Under the pieces are notes generated by a model that saw only the letters and a list, made by a program, of their open reading frames with translations, had not been told where the DNA came from and made no database searches. 50,937 bases of DNA from Candidatus Poribacteria bacterium (lineage in GTDB: Bacteria; Poribacteria; WGA-4E; PCPOR2b): positions 5,023 to 55,959 of the forward strand of contig JAGWBT010000013.1 in the NCBI GenBank assembly GCA_021295755.1, in the 5' to 3' direction. Below, piece by piece: positions 7,598 to 16,824 of this stretch (positions are counted from its first letter, which is position 1; the number at the start of each line of letters is the position of its first letter). The position numbers were made by a program, and so were the translations under genes.

Positions 7598-8929
7598 TTA
7601 TTTTATAGCGCGTCCCACTGCCTCTATCAACCCGTCCACATGGCGAGTCTCAGTCGGCAGCGAGATCGCGTTCATGGACAATCCATGACTCAAGAAATAA
7701 CCTTCTGCCAACAGCGCGAGGAAAACGCGATGTGCCATCGCCTTGTCGGTGCGGGCGAGGTTACGATAGTTGACAAGGTCTTCGCTAGTAAAGTGAATGC
7801 TAAACACGGAGCCGGTGTTCACCGCTTTCGCTGCGATATTTTCACGGGCGAACAGCTCGTTCAGTCCTATGCGTAGCCGGTCAGCCAATCCGTTCAAATG
7901 GTTGAAAGCTTCAGGGGTGAGCTGTTTCAAGGTCGCCAAACCAGCTGCCATAGTGATGGGATGCGCGCTGAATGTGCCGCTTTGGAAGAAACCTGTGCTG
8001 CCGCGCGTGCCGTCTAGCAAGTCCATAATATCCGCTCGTCCACCAAATGCACCGACAGGGAAACCCCCGCCGACAACCTTGCCATAAGCGGTTAAGTCAG
8101 GTGTAACGCCGTAGTATTCCTGCAATCCGCCTGTTCCCACTCGGAAGCCGACAATTTCGTCCAAAATAAAGAGTAGGTCGTTCTTCCGTGCTATCTCCCC
8201 GACGAACTGCACGAACTCTTTACGCTGCGGCACGATGCCCGCTTTGGTATCGAAAATAATGCACGCTAACTCATCACGATGCTGCGTGATAAGGCGTTCG
8301 ACCGAGACTTCATCGTTGAAGGGAAGGACAACCACCTCCTCTGCCGCATGTGGAGACATCCCGCCTGCTGAGGGAACAGAATTGGGAGCCGTTTCAGATC
8401 CCACTTTGTCCAAGGACGGAGCAGAACTAATTTCGACGACATCGTGGCTGCCGTGATAACCACCCTCAAACTTGGCGATTTTAGCCCGTCCACTGACGCC
8501 ACGCGCCAGTCGTATGGCATGTAACGTCGCTTCGGTGCCGGAGTTGCAGAATCGGATTCGGTCTAGGGAGGTCACTCGGCGGCACATCTCCTCGCACAAT
8601 TCTGCCTCGATGCCAACCGGTGCACCTAGCGCAATGCCATTCGCCATCTGTTCCTGGATAGCATCTATGACCGCGGGATGGTTATGACCCAACACCTGTG
8701 CCGTGTGATGATTTGCAAAATCCACATATCGCTGCCCTTCGACATCATACAGATAGCACCCCTCGCCCCGCGCCATTGTGAGGGGATACGGCTGATGAAA
8801 GTATGCACCTTTTGCCCCACCGGGCATCGTCTTTCGTGCCCGCTCAAAGAGTTCCTGCGACCGTGGGGTGCGCGCTCGATAACTCTCCTCTAGTGAAACT
8901 GTGACATCTTCAGCTGTTCTGTTTTCCAT
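7598..8929 (-). CDS. Class III PLP-dependent aminotransferase, glutamate-1-semialdehyde aminomutase-like
   Basis: 443 residues of fold-type I PLP enzyme. It has the opening ARKTMPGGAKGAYFHQPYP, the phosphate-contacting FCNSGTEATLHAIRLAR, Asp257 in ILDEIVGFR and the Schiff-base Lys284 in TAYGKVVGGGFPVGAFGG. It resembles HemL (whose true copy is at 42650-43933), but the N-terminal VNSPVR motif is replaced and the middle carries a longer loop (PSLDKVGSETAPNSVP). I read it as a HemL-like transaminase or aminomutase acting on another substrate. The amidohydrolase downstream could release a free amine or keto substrate. AAGGAG lies six bases before the ATG. Confidence 0.9.
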   Translation of the reverse strand: MENRTAEDVTVSLEESYRARTPRSQELFERARKTMPGGAKGAYFHQPYPLTMARGEGCYLYDVEGQRYVDFANHHTAQVLGHNHPAVIDAIQEQMANGIALGAPVGIEAELCEEMCRRVTSLDRIRFCNSGTEATLHAIRLARGVSGRAKIAKFEGGYHGSHDVVEISSAPSLDKVGSETAPNSVPSAGGMSPHAAEEVVVLPFNDEVSVERLITQHRDELACIIFDTKAGIVPQRKEFVQFVGEIARKNDLLFILDEIVGFRVGTGGLQEYYGVTPDLTAYGKVVGGGFPVGAFGGRADIMDLLDGTRGSTGFFQSGTFSAHPITMAAGLATLKQLTPEAFNHLNGLADRLRIGLNELFARENIAAKAVNTGSVFSIHFTSEDLVNYRNLARTDKAMAHRVFLALLAEGYFLSHGLSMNAISLPTETRHVDGLIEAVGRAIK

Positions 8930-9086
8930 TGCGATCTCCTTGCGTAATTGGTGTATTAGTTCATTAATAAACCCAAAACAGTCTCTGTGACCTCTGTGTC
9001 TCTGCGGTTGGCTATAATGCTATAAGTTTGTGTTCTACTATGGACACGCAAGCGCAGTTTTCGTATTGTTGTACAGGCTTTGAAAT

Positions 9087-9995
9087 TCAATCCTCAAAAA
9101 GTCGATTCCAGTCGTGATGCGATTGTGCTACGCGTTCCGGATGCTTGTGGCTGCGGGCGATAAAGCCGGGAACGTTCTCACGCCCCGTTGGAAGCCCGAT
9201 TTGGTTGTACCGCGTATCGACGCTCCACCTAACGGTATCCGATCGGTTCGGAACTGACCGATGCACCAACCGCTCCGTCGTCATCAGGACATCGCCCACA
9301 TCAACTTCCCCTGCCACAACCTCGCAAGGCGGCAGATTGGAGTCAGCGATACCTTTTCCGCCCTTATGACCCGGTGTCGATATGAGACGGCTATGTGGCA
9401 ACAACCCCAGACGATGCGAGCCCCGCATCACCTCCATACACCCGTTAGTGACTGTGGCATCCACAAGTGGAATCCAGAAATTGGCAACCAATGTATCCCC
9501 CGCTTCCTCCGGTCTCAAGTACGCGAGATCCTGATGCCAAGGGATGACTGTTAGATCCTGGTCCGGCAGTTTGGCGCGGCAGCTGAATTGTGGGTGTGCT
9601 AGAATTTCGGGCCCCATCAACGATTCAGCGACATCTAGCAGTGCAGGAACTGTTCTTAGCACAAACATCCCAGCACTCATCGGCTTTTGACTGGAAAAGT
9701 AGTGATGCCAGACCCAATCCGGTTCGGTGCAGGCTTTGCACACCTGCGCCAGGCGAGTTTCAAAGGGGGCATCACCAAATGTGTTATCCGGACCGAGTAC
9801 CCCCTGCTTTACCGCTTCGTCCGTTGCTTCATCGACTCGCTGCGCCAGTTCATCGATCAATGGTTGAATCGCTTCGCGTGGAAGCAGATTGCGGATAATC
9901 AGAAAGCCGTCATCCTTGAGCTGCTGGATCTGCTGGGGTGTGAGCCCACTTTTCACGGCTGAAGTTTCAGTTGAAACGGAGTCTTTTATAACCAT
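9087..9995 (-). CDS. Phytanoyl-CoA dioxygenase (PhyH) family Fe(II)/2-oxoglutarate oxygenase
   Basis: 302 residues forming a double-stranded beta-helix oxygenase. The facial triad is visible as His154-x-Asp156 in IPWHQDLAYL and His245 in ERLVHRSVPN. The 2-oxoglutarate-binding Arg is likely Arg256 in VRWSVDTRY. The opening helix and strand (LTPQQIQQLKDDGFLIIRNLL) are standard for the family. These enzymes hydroxylate unactivated carbons in lipids, amino acids or natural products; the substrate is unknown. The family is strongly expanded in Poribacteria, which supports but does not prove the host assignment. GAGAGG lies just before the ATG. It shares the strand of the sulfatases and aminotransferase but is separated from each by about 150 bp. 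Confidence 0.9.
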   Translation of the reverse strand: MVIKDSVSTETSAVKSGLTPQQIQQLKDDGFLIIRNLLPREAIQPLIDELAQRVDEATDEAVKQGVLGPDNTFGDAPFETRLAQVCKACTEPDWVWHHYFSSQKPMSAGMFVLRTVPALLDVAESLMGPEILAHPQFSCRAKLPDQDLTVIPWHQDLAYLRPEEAGDTLVANFWIPLVDATVTNGCMEVMRGSHRLGLLPHSRLISTPGHKGGKGIADSNLPPCEVVAGEVDVGDVLMTTERLVHRSVPNRSDTVRWSVDTRYNQIGLPTGRENVPGFIARSHKHPERVAQSHHDWNRLFED

Positions 9996-10035
9996 AGATC
10001 CTCTCCAATCGGCTCAAATCAGCTGACATTTGGGC

Positions 10036-10054
10036 GTCGAGAATGAATCTCGAC
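10036..10054. repeat. GTCGAGA/TCTCGAC hairpin
   Basis: A 7-bp stem with a 5-nt loop in the 155-bp gap between the dioxygenase and first sulfatase genes, followed by CTACAGG. It looks like another small dispersed palindrome. It lacks a U-run, so I do not call it a terminator. Confidence 0.4.
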
Positions 10055-10150
10055 CTACAGGTTATCTGCCGGTATTGGACCCAACGAGAGGGTCTACCAA
10101 GATGCCCGACTTACGCGTTGTCAAACGTCTAACACACCTTAATCAGTGCG

Positions 10151-11587
10151 CTACCTACGCTGGAATTGCCGTTGTCGGACCTCGTGCCAGTCCTCTGGTA
10201 GCGGATGGAAAGCACCTTCGCCACAGGAACCCGATTCGATTTTGGCGGCATGCCCCAAACCTGTGACTTGGAACCGTGTCCCGTCAAGCTCCGGCAGGAC
10301 ATATCGGCTGAACCAAGAAGCGAGTTGTTGACGCATCTCCTTCATCAGTGCACTCTTCGCTTTCTCGTCCACAAGGTTTTTTCGTTCGTCTGGGTCATTC
10401 ACCAGATCATAGAGTTCATGGGGACCATAAGGATAGCGGTGGACATATTTCCATTCCTGCGTCCGAATCATCCGGACAGGACCATATTCGTCAAAGATAA
10501 CCACTTCATCCTGTGCATCGTTTGTTTCACCGAGCAACGCCGGTTGGAAACTTCGTCCGGGGCGCAATGGATCCGCTGGCATCTCCAAGCCGAGGTAATC
10601 AAGCAGAGTGGGCATAAAATCGTATTGACTCGCCATCGCTTCCGTAACGCGTCCTAGTGGAATACCGCCGGGGTGGCTCATAATAAAGGGAACTTTGACC
10701 GAGTTCTCGTACATATTCAGCGGGAAGGTGCCGTTCCCTTTATGCCAAAAGCCGTGATGCCCACAGGAATAGCCATTGTCGCTGCTGAAGACGATCAGAG
10801 TATCTTCCCGCAAGCCAAGCCCTTCAAGCTTCTCCAGAATGCGACCAACGTTTAGATCCATCGCTGTAATCGCTGCAAAGTAACCCTTCAACGATTCCCT
10901 GTTTCCTAGATGTATCCGAGCGCCGGGAATCGCCCACGGGTGTGCCGCTTCTTGGGGACAGGTTTTGAATGGACAATCGTCGTAAGAATCCACAATATCC
11001 TGTGGGTGTCCGTCGAACGGCGTATGAGGCGCGTTATAGTGGACGCTGAGATAGAACGGTTGATCTTTGTTACCCTCAATAAACTGCAAAGCGTCGTCTG
11101 TGATGATATCGGTAACGTAGCCGGGCTGCACCTCTACAACCCCATCCCGAATCATCTCCGCGTCATTATACTTACTACCACCGAGTGGCATCGCAAACCA
11201 GTGGCTGAAGCCGTGCTGTGGGGTCATACTATCGCCAAGATGCCATTTCCCACTGAGTCCAACGGTGTAGCCGTTGGCACCGAGCACATCGGTGTAGCAC
11301 GTCAAGCCTTCAAGATACTTCGCGGAGGTCGGTGGCATATTTCCATCTCGAATCCAGTCGTGCACGCCGTGCGCTGACGGAATCCGCCCGGTCATCAGGC
11401 TAGCGCGTGCTGGCGAACAGACGGGAGAGGTACAGAAAAAGTTTTCGAAGCGAACACCTGTTTCCGCAAGTCGATCCATGTTTGGTGTGCGAACTTCATC
11501 GTTTCCACAGCAGCCTGCCGCCCAAGGTCCCTGATCATCAGTCAAAATAAAGATTACATTGGGCTGACGACTATTGGAATCAGACAT
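10151..11587 (-). CDS. Sulfatase (formylglycine-dependent alkaline-phosphatase superfamily)
   Basis: 478 residues. The N-terminal metal site is NVIFILTDDQGPWAAG (Asp17, Asp18). The modification motif is CSPARASLMTG (Cys57-x-Pro-x-Arg61), in which Cys is converted to formylglycine by a sulfatase-maturating enzyme. Further landmarks are SGKWHLGD, FSSDNGYSCGHHGFWHKG and the short C-terminal domain with RMIRTQEWKYVHRYPYGP. It hydrolyses sulfate esters, probably on glycans. There is no obvious signal peptide, so it may be cytoplasmic or exported after N-terminal misannotation. AAAGGAG precedes the ATG by eight bases. It forms a same-strand pair with the next sulfatase, 190 bp upstream. Confidence 0.92.
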   Translation of the reverse strand: MSDSNSRQPNVIFILTDDQGPWAAGCCGNDEVRTPNMDRLAETGVRFENFFCTSPVCSPARASLMTGRIPSAHGVHDWIRDGNMPPTSAKYLEGLTCYTDVLGANGYTVGLSGKWHLGDSMTPQHGFSHWFAMPLGGSKYNDAEMIRDGVVEVQPGYVTDIITDDALQFIEGNKDQPFYLSVHYNAPHTPFDGHPQDIVDSYDDCPFKTCPQEAAHPWAIPGARIHLGNRESLKGYFAAITAMDLNVGRILEKLEGLGLREDTLIVFSSDNGYSCGHHGFWHKGNGTFPLNMYENSVKVPFIMSHPGGIPLGRVTEAMASQYDFMPTLLDYLGLEMPADPLRPGRSFQPALLGETNDAQDEVVIFDEYGPVRMIRTQEWKYVHRYPYGPHELYDLVNDPDERKNLVDEKAKSALMKEMRQQLASWFSRYVLPELDGTRFQVTGLGHAAKIESGSCGEGAFHPLPEDWHEVRQRQFQRR

Positions 11588-11618
11588 AAATTTTACTCCT
11601 TTTCCCGGGATAAAATTG

Positions 11619-11762
11619 ACCGCAGAGACGCAGAGGTCACAGAGGGATTATGAGGGAGCGTGTGTGTGAGTCTGTGAGGTAGTGAATGCTCGCTCCCTCA
11701 CTTCCCCGCTCACCCGCTTTCTCGTTTGCTCTGCGTTCTCCGCGCCTCTGCGGTAAGTTTTC
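11619..11762. repeat. Large imperfect inverted repeat with inner hairpin
   Basis: ACCGCAGAGACGCAGAG near the left end and CTCTGCGTTCTCCGCG ... CTCTGCGGTAAG near the right end are inverted copies. TGAGGGAGCG (from about 11650) pairs perfectly with CGCTCCCTCA (from about 11692). A related string, CTCTGTGTCTCTGCGGTT, lies at about 8991-9010, in the gap upstream of the aminotransferase gene. It fills most of the gap between the two sulfatase genes. Confidence 0.5.
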
Positions 11763-11777
11763 AACTCAAACGTTTTA

Positions 11778-13244
11778 TTACATCGGTCCAATTCGTCGAG
11801 GGCCTCGATCCATCGCCAGCATCGAAGCATCATAACTTCGTTTCATTAAGTCCACCTTGAGGCTTTGCGCGCTCGACGTATCCCACAGGTTTTCAAACTC
11901 CCCCGGATCCGTTTCAAGATCGTAAAGCTCGCCGTGCGGGTGACCGTGGTACATCACCAGCTTATGCTGCCTATCGCGGTACATCGTAGCAAAGGTCCCG
12001 TCCGGCTGATCTAAGGCATCATAGAATTCGCAGCGGACGAAATCCCGGTGATGAGTGGGAGAAGCCTCTCCCTTGAGGATTGGCAGCAGCGACCTGCCTT
12101 GCATACGATCAGGGATTTCCAAGCCAGCTAAGTCCAGCAAGGTCGGTGTCTTGTCCAGCAGCCCGACCAACGCATCGCTTCTCAAACCCTGCTCAAAATG
12201 CCCAGGGAAAGAAAAGATGAGCGGCACACGGACTAGTCCTTCGTAGAAACGACACCCCTTCTGAATCAGTCCGTGATCGCCGAGCATTTCTCCATGATCA
12301 CTAGTGAAGATAATCACCGTCCGCTCACGCTGTCCGGTTTCGTCCAACGTCTCCAAGATACGCCCCAACACATCGTCAATTAGCTTGATCATAGCATAAT
12401 ATGCCGCTTGCAAGGTTTTGGCATCGCGTCCGCCCGCTGAAGCTACTTCAGCTGTCCCCGGAGACTGCGGCACGATCGGGCTGCGGATATCCAATTCCTC
12501 TGGAGGTCGTCCCTTCGACTGGAAATCTACGGCTTCTAGCTTCCGCTGCTGTTCCAGATCGCTCTCTCGGAAAAGGGGACCTGGCATATCTGCCGGATTG
12601 AACATATCCCTGTAAGTTTTGGGCGGATTGAAGGGTGGGTGAGGATCGTAGATGTTTACACTTGCCAGCCACGGTGTTTCCCGTTCTTGTCGGATAAATT
12701 CAATCGTCTTTTCCGCACACCATGTGGTTTGATGGAGTTCGGCAGGCACACCGTCAATGCTTTTGGTCAATTCCCCCAGAATATGCCCTTTGAATCGCAC
12801 CCAGTCTGCGTAGTCGTGTCCCGTGTCCCAGTCGTCACGGGGTGCGTGGCTGTACTGCCAATACTGGTATCCATCGTTCACGCGGGGTTCGATGCGACGG
12901 TGAGCACTAGCGAGGTGCAGCTTACCAATCAACCCACAGTCGTAGCCAGCATCTGCGAGGAGGCGGGTTACAAGGGGCGGACTATCTGGGAAGTATTCGT
13001 TGCCGTTTCCGTTGACGTGCACCGCACTCGGATACATTCCTGTGAGAAAACTCCCCCGGCTAGGTGTGCAGATTGGGCTTTGGCAGTAGGCGTGGGTAAA
13101 AGTAACCCCCTCCTCGACTAAGCCATCAATGTTCGGAGTTGAGACGTACTGGTTTCCCAGCGCACCAATTGTGTCGTAACGCTGTTGGTCTGTACAGATC
13201 CAGAGGATGTTCGGACGCCTATTTTGTTTGCTGTTTGTAGCCAT
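11778..13244 (-). CDS. Sulfatase, second member of the pair
   Basis: 488 residues from the ATG at 13244, which has AAGAGG seven bases upstream. An ATG nine codons further upstream lacks a ribosome-binding site. The metal site is RPNILWICTDQQRYD and the formylglycine motif CTPSRGSFLTGM (Cys59, Pro61, Arg63). Other landmarks are GKLHLASAHRR, IIFTSDHGEMLGDHGL and KLVMYHGHPHGELYDLETDP. It differs clearly from its neighbour in sequence, so the two probably act on different sulfate esters or positions. Substrate class cannot be fixed by reading; the sialidase-fold and dehydrogenase genes nearby suggest glycan breakdown. Confidence 0.92.
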   Translation of the reverse strand: MATNSKQNRRPNILWICTDQQRYDTIGALGNQYVSTPNIDGLVEEGVTFTHAYCQSPICTPSRGSFLTGMYPSAVHVNGNGNEYFPDSPPLVTRLLADAGYDCGLIGKLHLASAHRRIEPRVNDGYQYWQYSHAPRDDWDTGHDYADWVRFKGHILGELTKSIDGVPAELHQTTWCAEKTIEFIRQERETPWLASVNIYDPHPPFNPPKTYRDMFNPADMPGPLFRESDLEQQRKLEAVDFQSKGRPPEELDIRSPIVPQSPGTAEVASAGGRDAKTLQAAYYAMIKLIDDVLGRILETLDETGQRERTVIIFTSDHGEMLGDHGLIQKGCRFYEGLVRVPLIFSFPGHFEQGLRSDALVGLLDKTPTLLDLAGLEIPDRMQGRSLLPILKGEASPTHHRDFVRCEFYDALDQPDGTFATMYRDRQHKLVMYHGHPHGELYDLETDPGEFENLWDTSSAQSLKVDLMKRSYDASMLAMDRGPRRIGPM

Positions 13245-13270
13245 ATTGAACCTCTTCAAGAATGAGAGCA

Positions 13271-13299
13271 TTGTTCGATAGATAGTTTTATGGTATAAT
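13271..13299 (+). promoter_or_regulatory. Candidate sigma70-type promoter
   Basis: TTGTTC (13271-13276), a 17-bp spacer and TATAAT (13294-13299). It points away from the sulfatase and towards the small gene at 13403. Assigned by consensus only. Confidence 0.45.
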
Positions 13300-13402
13300 T
13301 TTTCCTAGGATAATTTGACGAATCTGCCATTGTCGCCTAAATTAGAGTATCGAATGAGTACACCTACTTGTCTAGCCGGAGAACCAAAGGGGATGACTTC
13401 CG

Positions 13403-13594
13403 ATGAGAAAGCTCACCGACGCCGAAAAACGGCAACTGCAAAATAAGATAAAAGATGAGCGAGAACAGCAATATCAAGCAGTTAGAAAAATTGTCCGAAA
13501 GAACGACAATGAGGAACCAAGTAGGATACTGTCTCTATTGTTTTTCTGGAAGTTCTCCAGTTTCTGGGACTTCTTCTTTTTCTGGAGCGATTGA
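13403..13594 (+). CDS. Small hypothetical protein
   Basis: 63 residues. The first 40 are highly charged and helical (MRKLTDAEKRQLQNKIKDER). The last 20 are extremely aromatic (ILSLLFFWKFSSFWDFFFFW), which could be a membrane-inserting tail. A consensus-like promoter lies about 100 bp upstream, but no convincing ribosome-binding site precedes the ATG. It sits alone between two minus-strand genes, convergent with the dehydrogenase. I know of no family and the coding status is uncertain. Confidence 0.35.
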   Translation: MRKLTDAEKRQLQNKIKDEREQQYQAVRKIVRKNDNEEPSRILSLLFFWKFSSFWDFFFFWSD

Positions 13595-13617
13595 TGTACT
13601 CCTGCCCCATGTCCTCC

Positions 13618-14601
13618 CTACAAATCTTGCATAGGCAAGATAACCTTAGTCTTTTCCTTTGCTGAACGGTAGGTCGCTAAGACAACCTCAACAGCATGAC
13701 GCCCACCTCTGCCATCAATCAGGGGTGTTTTATCCTCACGGATACAATCGACAAAATGGGTCAGTTCACCGACGACGCCGTGAGGTCCCGTGCGGTCAGG
13801 AGTGAGCGTTTGCCATTCCGATTCACCGATTTTTTTGAGGTATGCGATGTCGGCTCCCATATCGAGCCGTAGCGAGCCTTTCGATCCGTCAATAATGGTC
13901 TCGTTTGTGCCGCGTGCGCCCATGAACCCACCCCATCGCAATATCCCCACCGCCCTCGTATCATACCGAATGAGCGAGACGGTGTAATCTTCCCAATCAT
14001 CGTGTCCAGAAAAGCTGCCCACTTCCGCCGCAACCGTTAGAGCGGTCCCGCCATACCAGTTAATGAGATCAGATTTGTGGATGCCGTTCTCTAGCAGCCC
14101 ACCGACACTCCCGTACCAAGTTGATGGGCGTTCCCGTGGTCCTCGATAGGGACCGCTATAATCCGTTTCAATATAGGTAACATCCCCAATCTCACCGTCA
14201 TCGATCAACTGTCTGCCGAGGACATGCACGGGGTAGAAACGGAGAACCTGTCCCACCATCAGGTGCGTCCCCGCTTTGTCTGAAGCGTCAATCATTGCGT
14301 CCGCATCGCTGAGGGTGAGGGATAGGGGTTTTTCGCAAAAGGCGTGGACACCAGCCTCTGCTGCTGCAACAACAACCTCCCCATGTGCCACCGGCGGCGT
14401 CGCAACTACAACACCATCCACGATCTCTAGCAGTTCGCGGTAATCTTGAAACGCACGGATTTGGTGCTGTTCTGCGATAGCTTGTGCCGCTTCCAATCGA
14501 AGGTCCGCAACACCGACAAATTCACAATTTTCAACTTGAGGCAGTGAATTGCAATGAGCACCGCCCATGCCGCCTGTACCGATAACGCCAATACGTGCCA
14601 T
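13618..14601 (-). CDS. Gfo/Idh/MocA family NAD(P)-dependent oxidoreductase
   Basis: 327 residues from the ATG at 14601, which has AGGAGG five bases upstream; a TTG one codon earlier is too close to the site. The Rossmann motif is RIGVIGTGGMGG. The family's catalytic EKP triplet is in VHAFCEKPLSLTLSDAD. The C-terminal alpha/beta domain includes YGSVGGLLENGIHKSDLINW, where the His and Asp would act on substrate. Members oxidise or epimerise sugars, inositols and their derivatives. Its place beside the sulfatases and a sialidase-fold protein fits carbohydrate catabolism; the exact substrate is unknown. Confidence 0.9.
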   Translation of the reverse strand: MARIGVIGTGGMGGAHCNSLPQVENCEFVGVADLRLEAAQAIAEQHQIRAFQDYRELLEIVDGVVVATPPVAHGEVVVAAAEAGVHAFCEKPLSLTLSDADAMIDASDKAGTHLMVGQVLRFYPVHVLGRQLIDDGEIGDVTYIETDYSGPYRGPRERPSTWYGSVGGLLENGIHKSDLINWYGGTALTVAAEVGSFSGHDDWEDYTVSLIRYDTRAVGILRWGGFMGARGTNETIIDGSKGSLRLDMGADIAYLKKIGESEWQTLTPDRTGPHGVVGELTHFVDCIREDKTPLIDGRGGRHAVEVVLATYRSAKEKTKVILPMQDL

Positions 14602-14639
14602 CAAGACCTCCTTTATGTACGGAAACCTAAGTCCTTGAA

Positions 14640-14670
14640 GTTCATTGGTTCACTCATTCATTAATGAATC
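14640..14670. repeat. GTTCATT-type tract
   Basis: Runs of GTTCATT/GGTTCACT units ending in ATTCATTAATGAAT, a self-complementary centre. It matches tracts at 16825-16860 and 18711-18759. Confidence 0.5.
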
Positions 14671-14757
14671 CCTGACCATTTACATTTCACGTCCCAGTAT
14701 CGTTGTCTTTCGGGCCGAAAGATTTACGAGACCGTGGATCCCGATAGGAGAGGCGCA

Positions 14758-16068
14758 TCACGTTTCACTGATAAGTCCTTCCTTTTGAAGGATATCCCCA
14801 GCAATCGCGTAAGTCGTTCCGTGCATGGCAATGACCACCAATCCAATGCCCGATGCGAGGTAACCGCCCATATAGAGATTCGGGATATTGAACGCCTCGT
14901 AGTTATGCGGATGCGTCATCACCTGATCCAACTGGAAACGGTAGTTGTCATATTTTTCGACCTGTGGCAGCGGTTCAAATCCCTCAAAGGGAGAATAGTC
15001 TGGGATACCGCCAATCTCCAAGATAATATGCTCGGCTTCGATGATCTGTTTTTCACTCTGACGGTCTATTGTCGCCAGGCCGGCGGAGGTTCCTTCTTCA
15101 ACCTTGCAAATGTGGCTTTGGTACAACGTCTGAAAACGGGGATCTCGGCTTTCCATGATCTCTGCAAGTCGGGCGTAATAAGGTAGCCCGTAACGGCTAT
15201 CGCTGATTAATCGCCAATGATTCTCAAAGGGCTGGCGCATCACATAGTAGACCTGTTTGCCCGCATCGTAAAGTTCCGTTGCCGCCCAATCCGCCGATCT
15301 ACCACCACCAACGACAACCACCCGTTCACCGGGGAAATCCTCCGGCCGATCGTAGCTTTTCGCCACAAACGGAAGATCTTCCCCGGGCACATCGAGCCGC
15401 CGAAGGATGCACCGCTGCCCAACGGCGTAAACGAGGTACTTGGCGGTATATTGATGCGTTGTCTCCGTCCCCAAATCCTTGCTCGTGACTAGAAAACCGC
15501 GTTCATGCGGTTCAATACGGACGACCTTTTCGCCGGTATGGATGCGGTCGGTCTGTCCAAACCGGGCAGGAATGCTGTGATAGTAACGCAGTAGGTCGCC
15601 CTTGATTATCAAATCGTTGACGTTTAAGTCAATCCCCTGTTCTTCAACATGTAGGGCTAGCGGATAGAACGCAAATTCCATCCACTGTCCTGGAGAGAGG
15701 GTCAAGAGATTTTGGGGAACATTGTTCCACAGCCCGCCGACCTCCTCTTGAGTAATGAGTAGGTAATCTATCGGGGGCTCTTGGCGAAAGTCCATCGCGA
15801 TCTGTGTGAGCTCTTCAAACAACTGTCTGGGGTGATGGAGGAGTCGGAAGAGATCCACGGGCGGGACGTTTCTGGACAACCCCTTGAAATCTAATCCCAG
15901 AAGGGTGCCTTTGATTTGCTGTAGCCCCGCAGCCAACTGTGGATAGCGCATGCTGAACATACGACTTCCGCGAAAGTAAGGGTGCCAACCTCCCAACACC
16001 ACAGCGAGCGGAAGTCCAGCAGGTCCCCCGCCCACAATAATTACAGTATGATGTTCTATATTCGGCAA
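14758..16068 (-). CDS. FAD/NAD(P)-binding oxidoreductase, flavin monooxygenase-like
   Basis: 436 residues from a TTG start that follows GAGGTGA. The FAD dinucleotide motif is GGGPAG at residues 13-18 and a second NAD(P) motif, GGGRSA, lies at 254-259. Between them is a helical insert (SRMFSMRYPQLAAGLQQ ...) and the ATG-like linker AKYLVYAVGQ. The C terminus (NIPNLYMGGYLASGIGLVVI) is the usual FAD-closing segment. The two-nucleotide-domain plan fits flavin-containing monooxygenases or OSGIN-like proteins; the typical FMO fingerprint FxGxxxHxxx(Y/F) is not obvious, so the reaction stays open. A TTCACGTCC repeat fragment lies about 80 bp downstream. Confidence 0.75.
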   Translation of the reverse strand: MPNIEHHTVIIVGGGPAGLPLAVVLGGWHPYFRGSRMFSMRYPQLAAGLQQIKGTLLGLDFKGLSRNVPPVDLFRLLHHPRQLFEELTQIAMDFRQEPPIDYLLITQEEVGGLWNNVPQNLLTLSPGQWMEFAFYPLALHVEEQGIDLNVNDLIIKGDLLRYYHSIPARFGQTDRIHTGEKVVRIEPHERGFLVTSKDLGTETTHQYTAKYLVYAVGQRCILRRLDVPGEDLPFVAKSYDRPEDFPGERVVVVGGGRSADWAATELYDAGKQVYYVMRQPFENHWRLISDSRYGLPYYARLAEIMESRDPRFQTLYQSHICKVEEGTSAGLATIDRQSEKQIIEAEHIILEIGGIPDYSPFEGFEPLPQVEKYDNYRFQLDQVMTHPHNYEAFNIPNLYMGGYLASGIGLVVIAMHGTTYAIAGDILQKEGLISET

Positions 16069-16140
16069 TCAATCACCTCGGAAGCAGATGGAATCTTCAG
16101 AAGAACCTGTCCTCGAACCATTCGTTTCACATTTCACAAG

Positions 16141-16803
16141 CTACAACTCGTCCCGATAATAGAGACAATGTGCCGTGATGGGACACTGATCGCATTTCGG
16201 CTTGCGTGCGTTGCAGATCCGGCGTCCAAAAGCAATAAGGTTCATGTGAAACGGGTACGCTTTGCCTTCGGGGATGATTTGCGGCATCAATTCATGCGCT
16301 TTTTCCGCAGTACAATTTGATGGCACGAATCCAAGCCGTTTGCTGATCCGCAGGACGTGCGTATCCACAGGAAACACATCACGCCCACAAGCGAAGGCAA
16401 GTGTAACGGATACGGTTTTGATCCCGATGCCCTTGTGCTGAGACAGCAGTGGTATTGCGTCTTTGGTGTCCATCTCGCGGATGAATTCCAGATCTAGCTC
16501 ACCATACTCGGCCTTGAGCCATGTTAAGAAATTCTTGATGGTTTGGCTTTTTTGTCCGCTCAACCCTGCAATCTTGATAGCGTCCGCGATTTCCTCCACA
16601 TCAGCGTTGAGCACCTCTTCCCACGTAGGGAAGCGTTCCTTGAGGATCGCGAATCCCTTATCACGGTTGACATCGTTTGTGTTCTGGGACAAGACGGTAA
16701 GCATTAAACAATCGAGGACATTTTCTTCCATATCCGGTTCGGGCGCGCCGTAAAGTTCCTCTAAAGCATCAGAAATTAACTCTGTTTTCTGCTCAAGGTC
16801 CAA
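16141..16803 (-). CDS. nth: Endonuclease III-like DNA glycosylase/AP lyase
   Basis: 220 residues, the family's usual length, from a TTG start with GGAGG seven bases upstream. The helix-hairpin-helix is HKGIGIKTVSVTLAF with catalytic Lys129, followed by Asp147 in VFPVDTHVLRISKRLGF. The C-terminal 4Fe-4S cluster ligands are Cys197, 204, 207 and 213 in the canonical C-x6-C-x2-C-x5-C spacing. It would remove oxidised pyrimidines and nick the abasic site. SQNTNDVNRDKGF replaces the more usual SAQTTD, as in archaeal-type or Planctomycete-type homologues. The gene is solitary, in a strand run of unrelated catabolic genes. Confidence 0.88.
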   Translation of the reverse strand: MDLEQKTELISDALEELYGAPEPDMEENVLDCLMLTVLSQNTNDVNRDKGFAILKERFPTWEEVLNADVEEIADAIKIAGLSGQKSQTIKNFLTWLKAEYGELDLEFIREMDTKDAIPLLSQHKGIGIKTVSVTLAFACGRDVFPVDTHVLRISKRLGFVPSNCTAEKAHELMPQIIPEGKAYPFHMNLIAFGRRICNARKPKCDQCPITAHCLYYRDEL

Positions 16804-16824
16804 ATCATACCTCCAATCCTTTTT

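Noticed and set aside
10910-11377. Plus-strand frame of 155 codons inside the first sulfatase
   Set aside because: Antisense to the conserved sulfatase core; no start signal or homology recognised.
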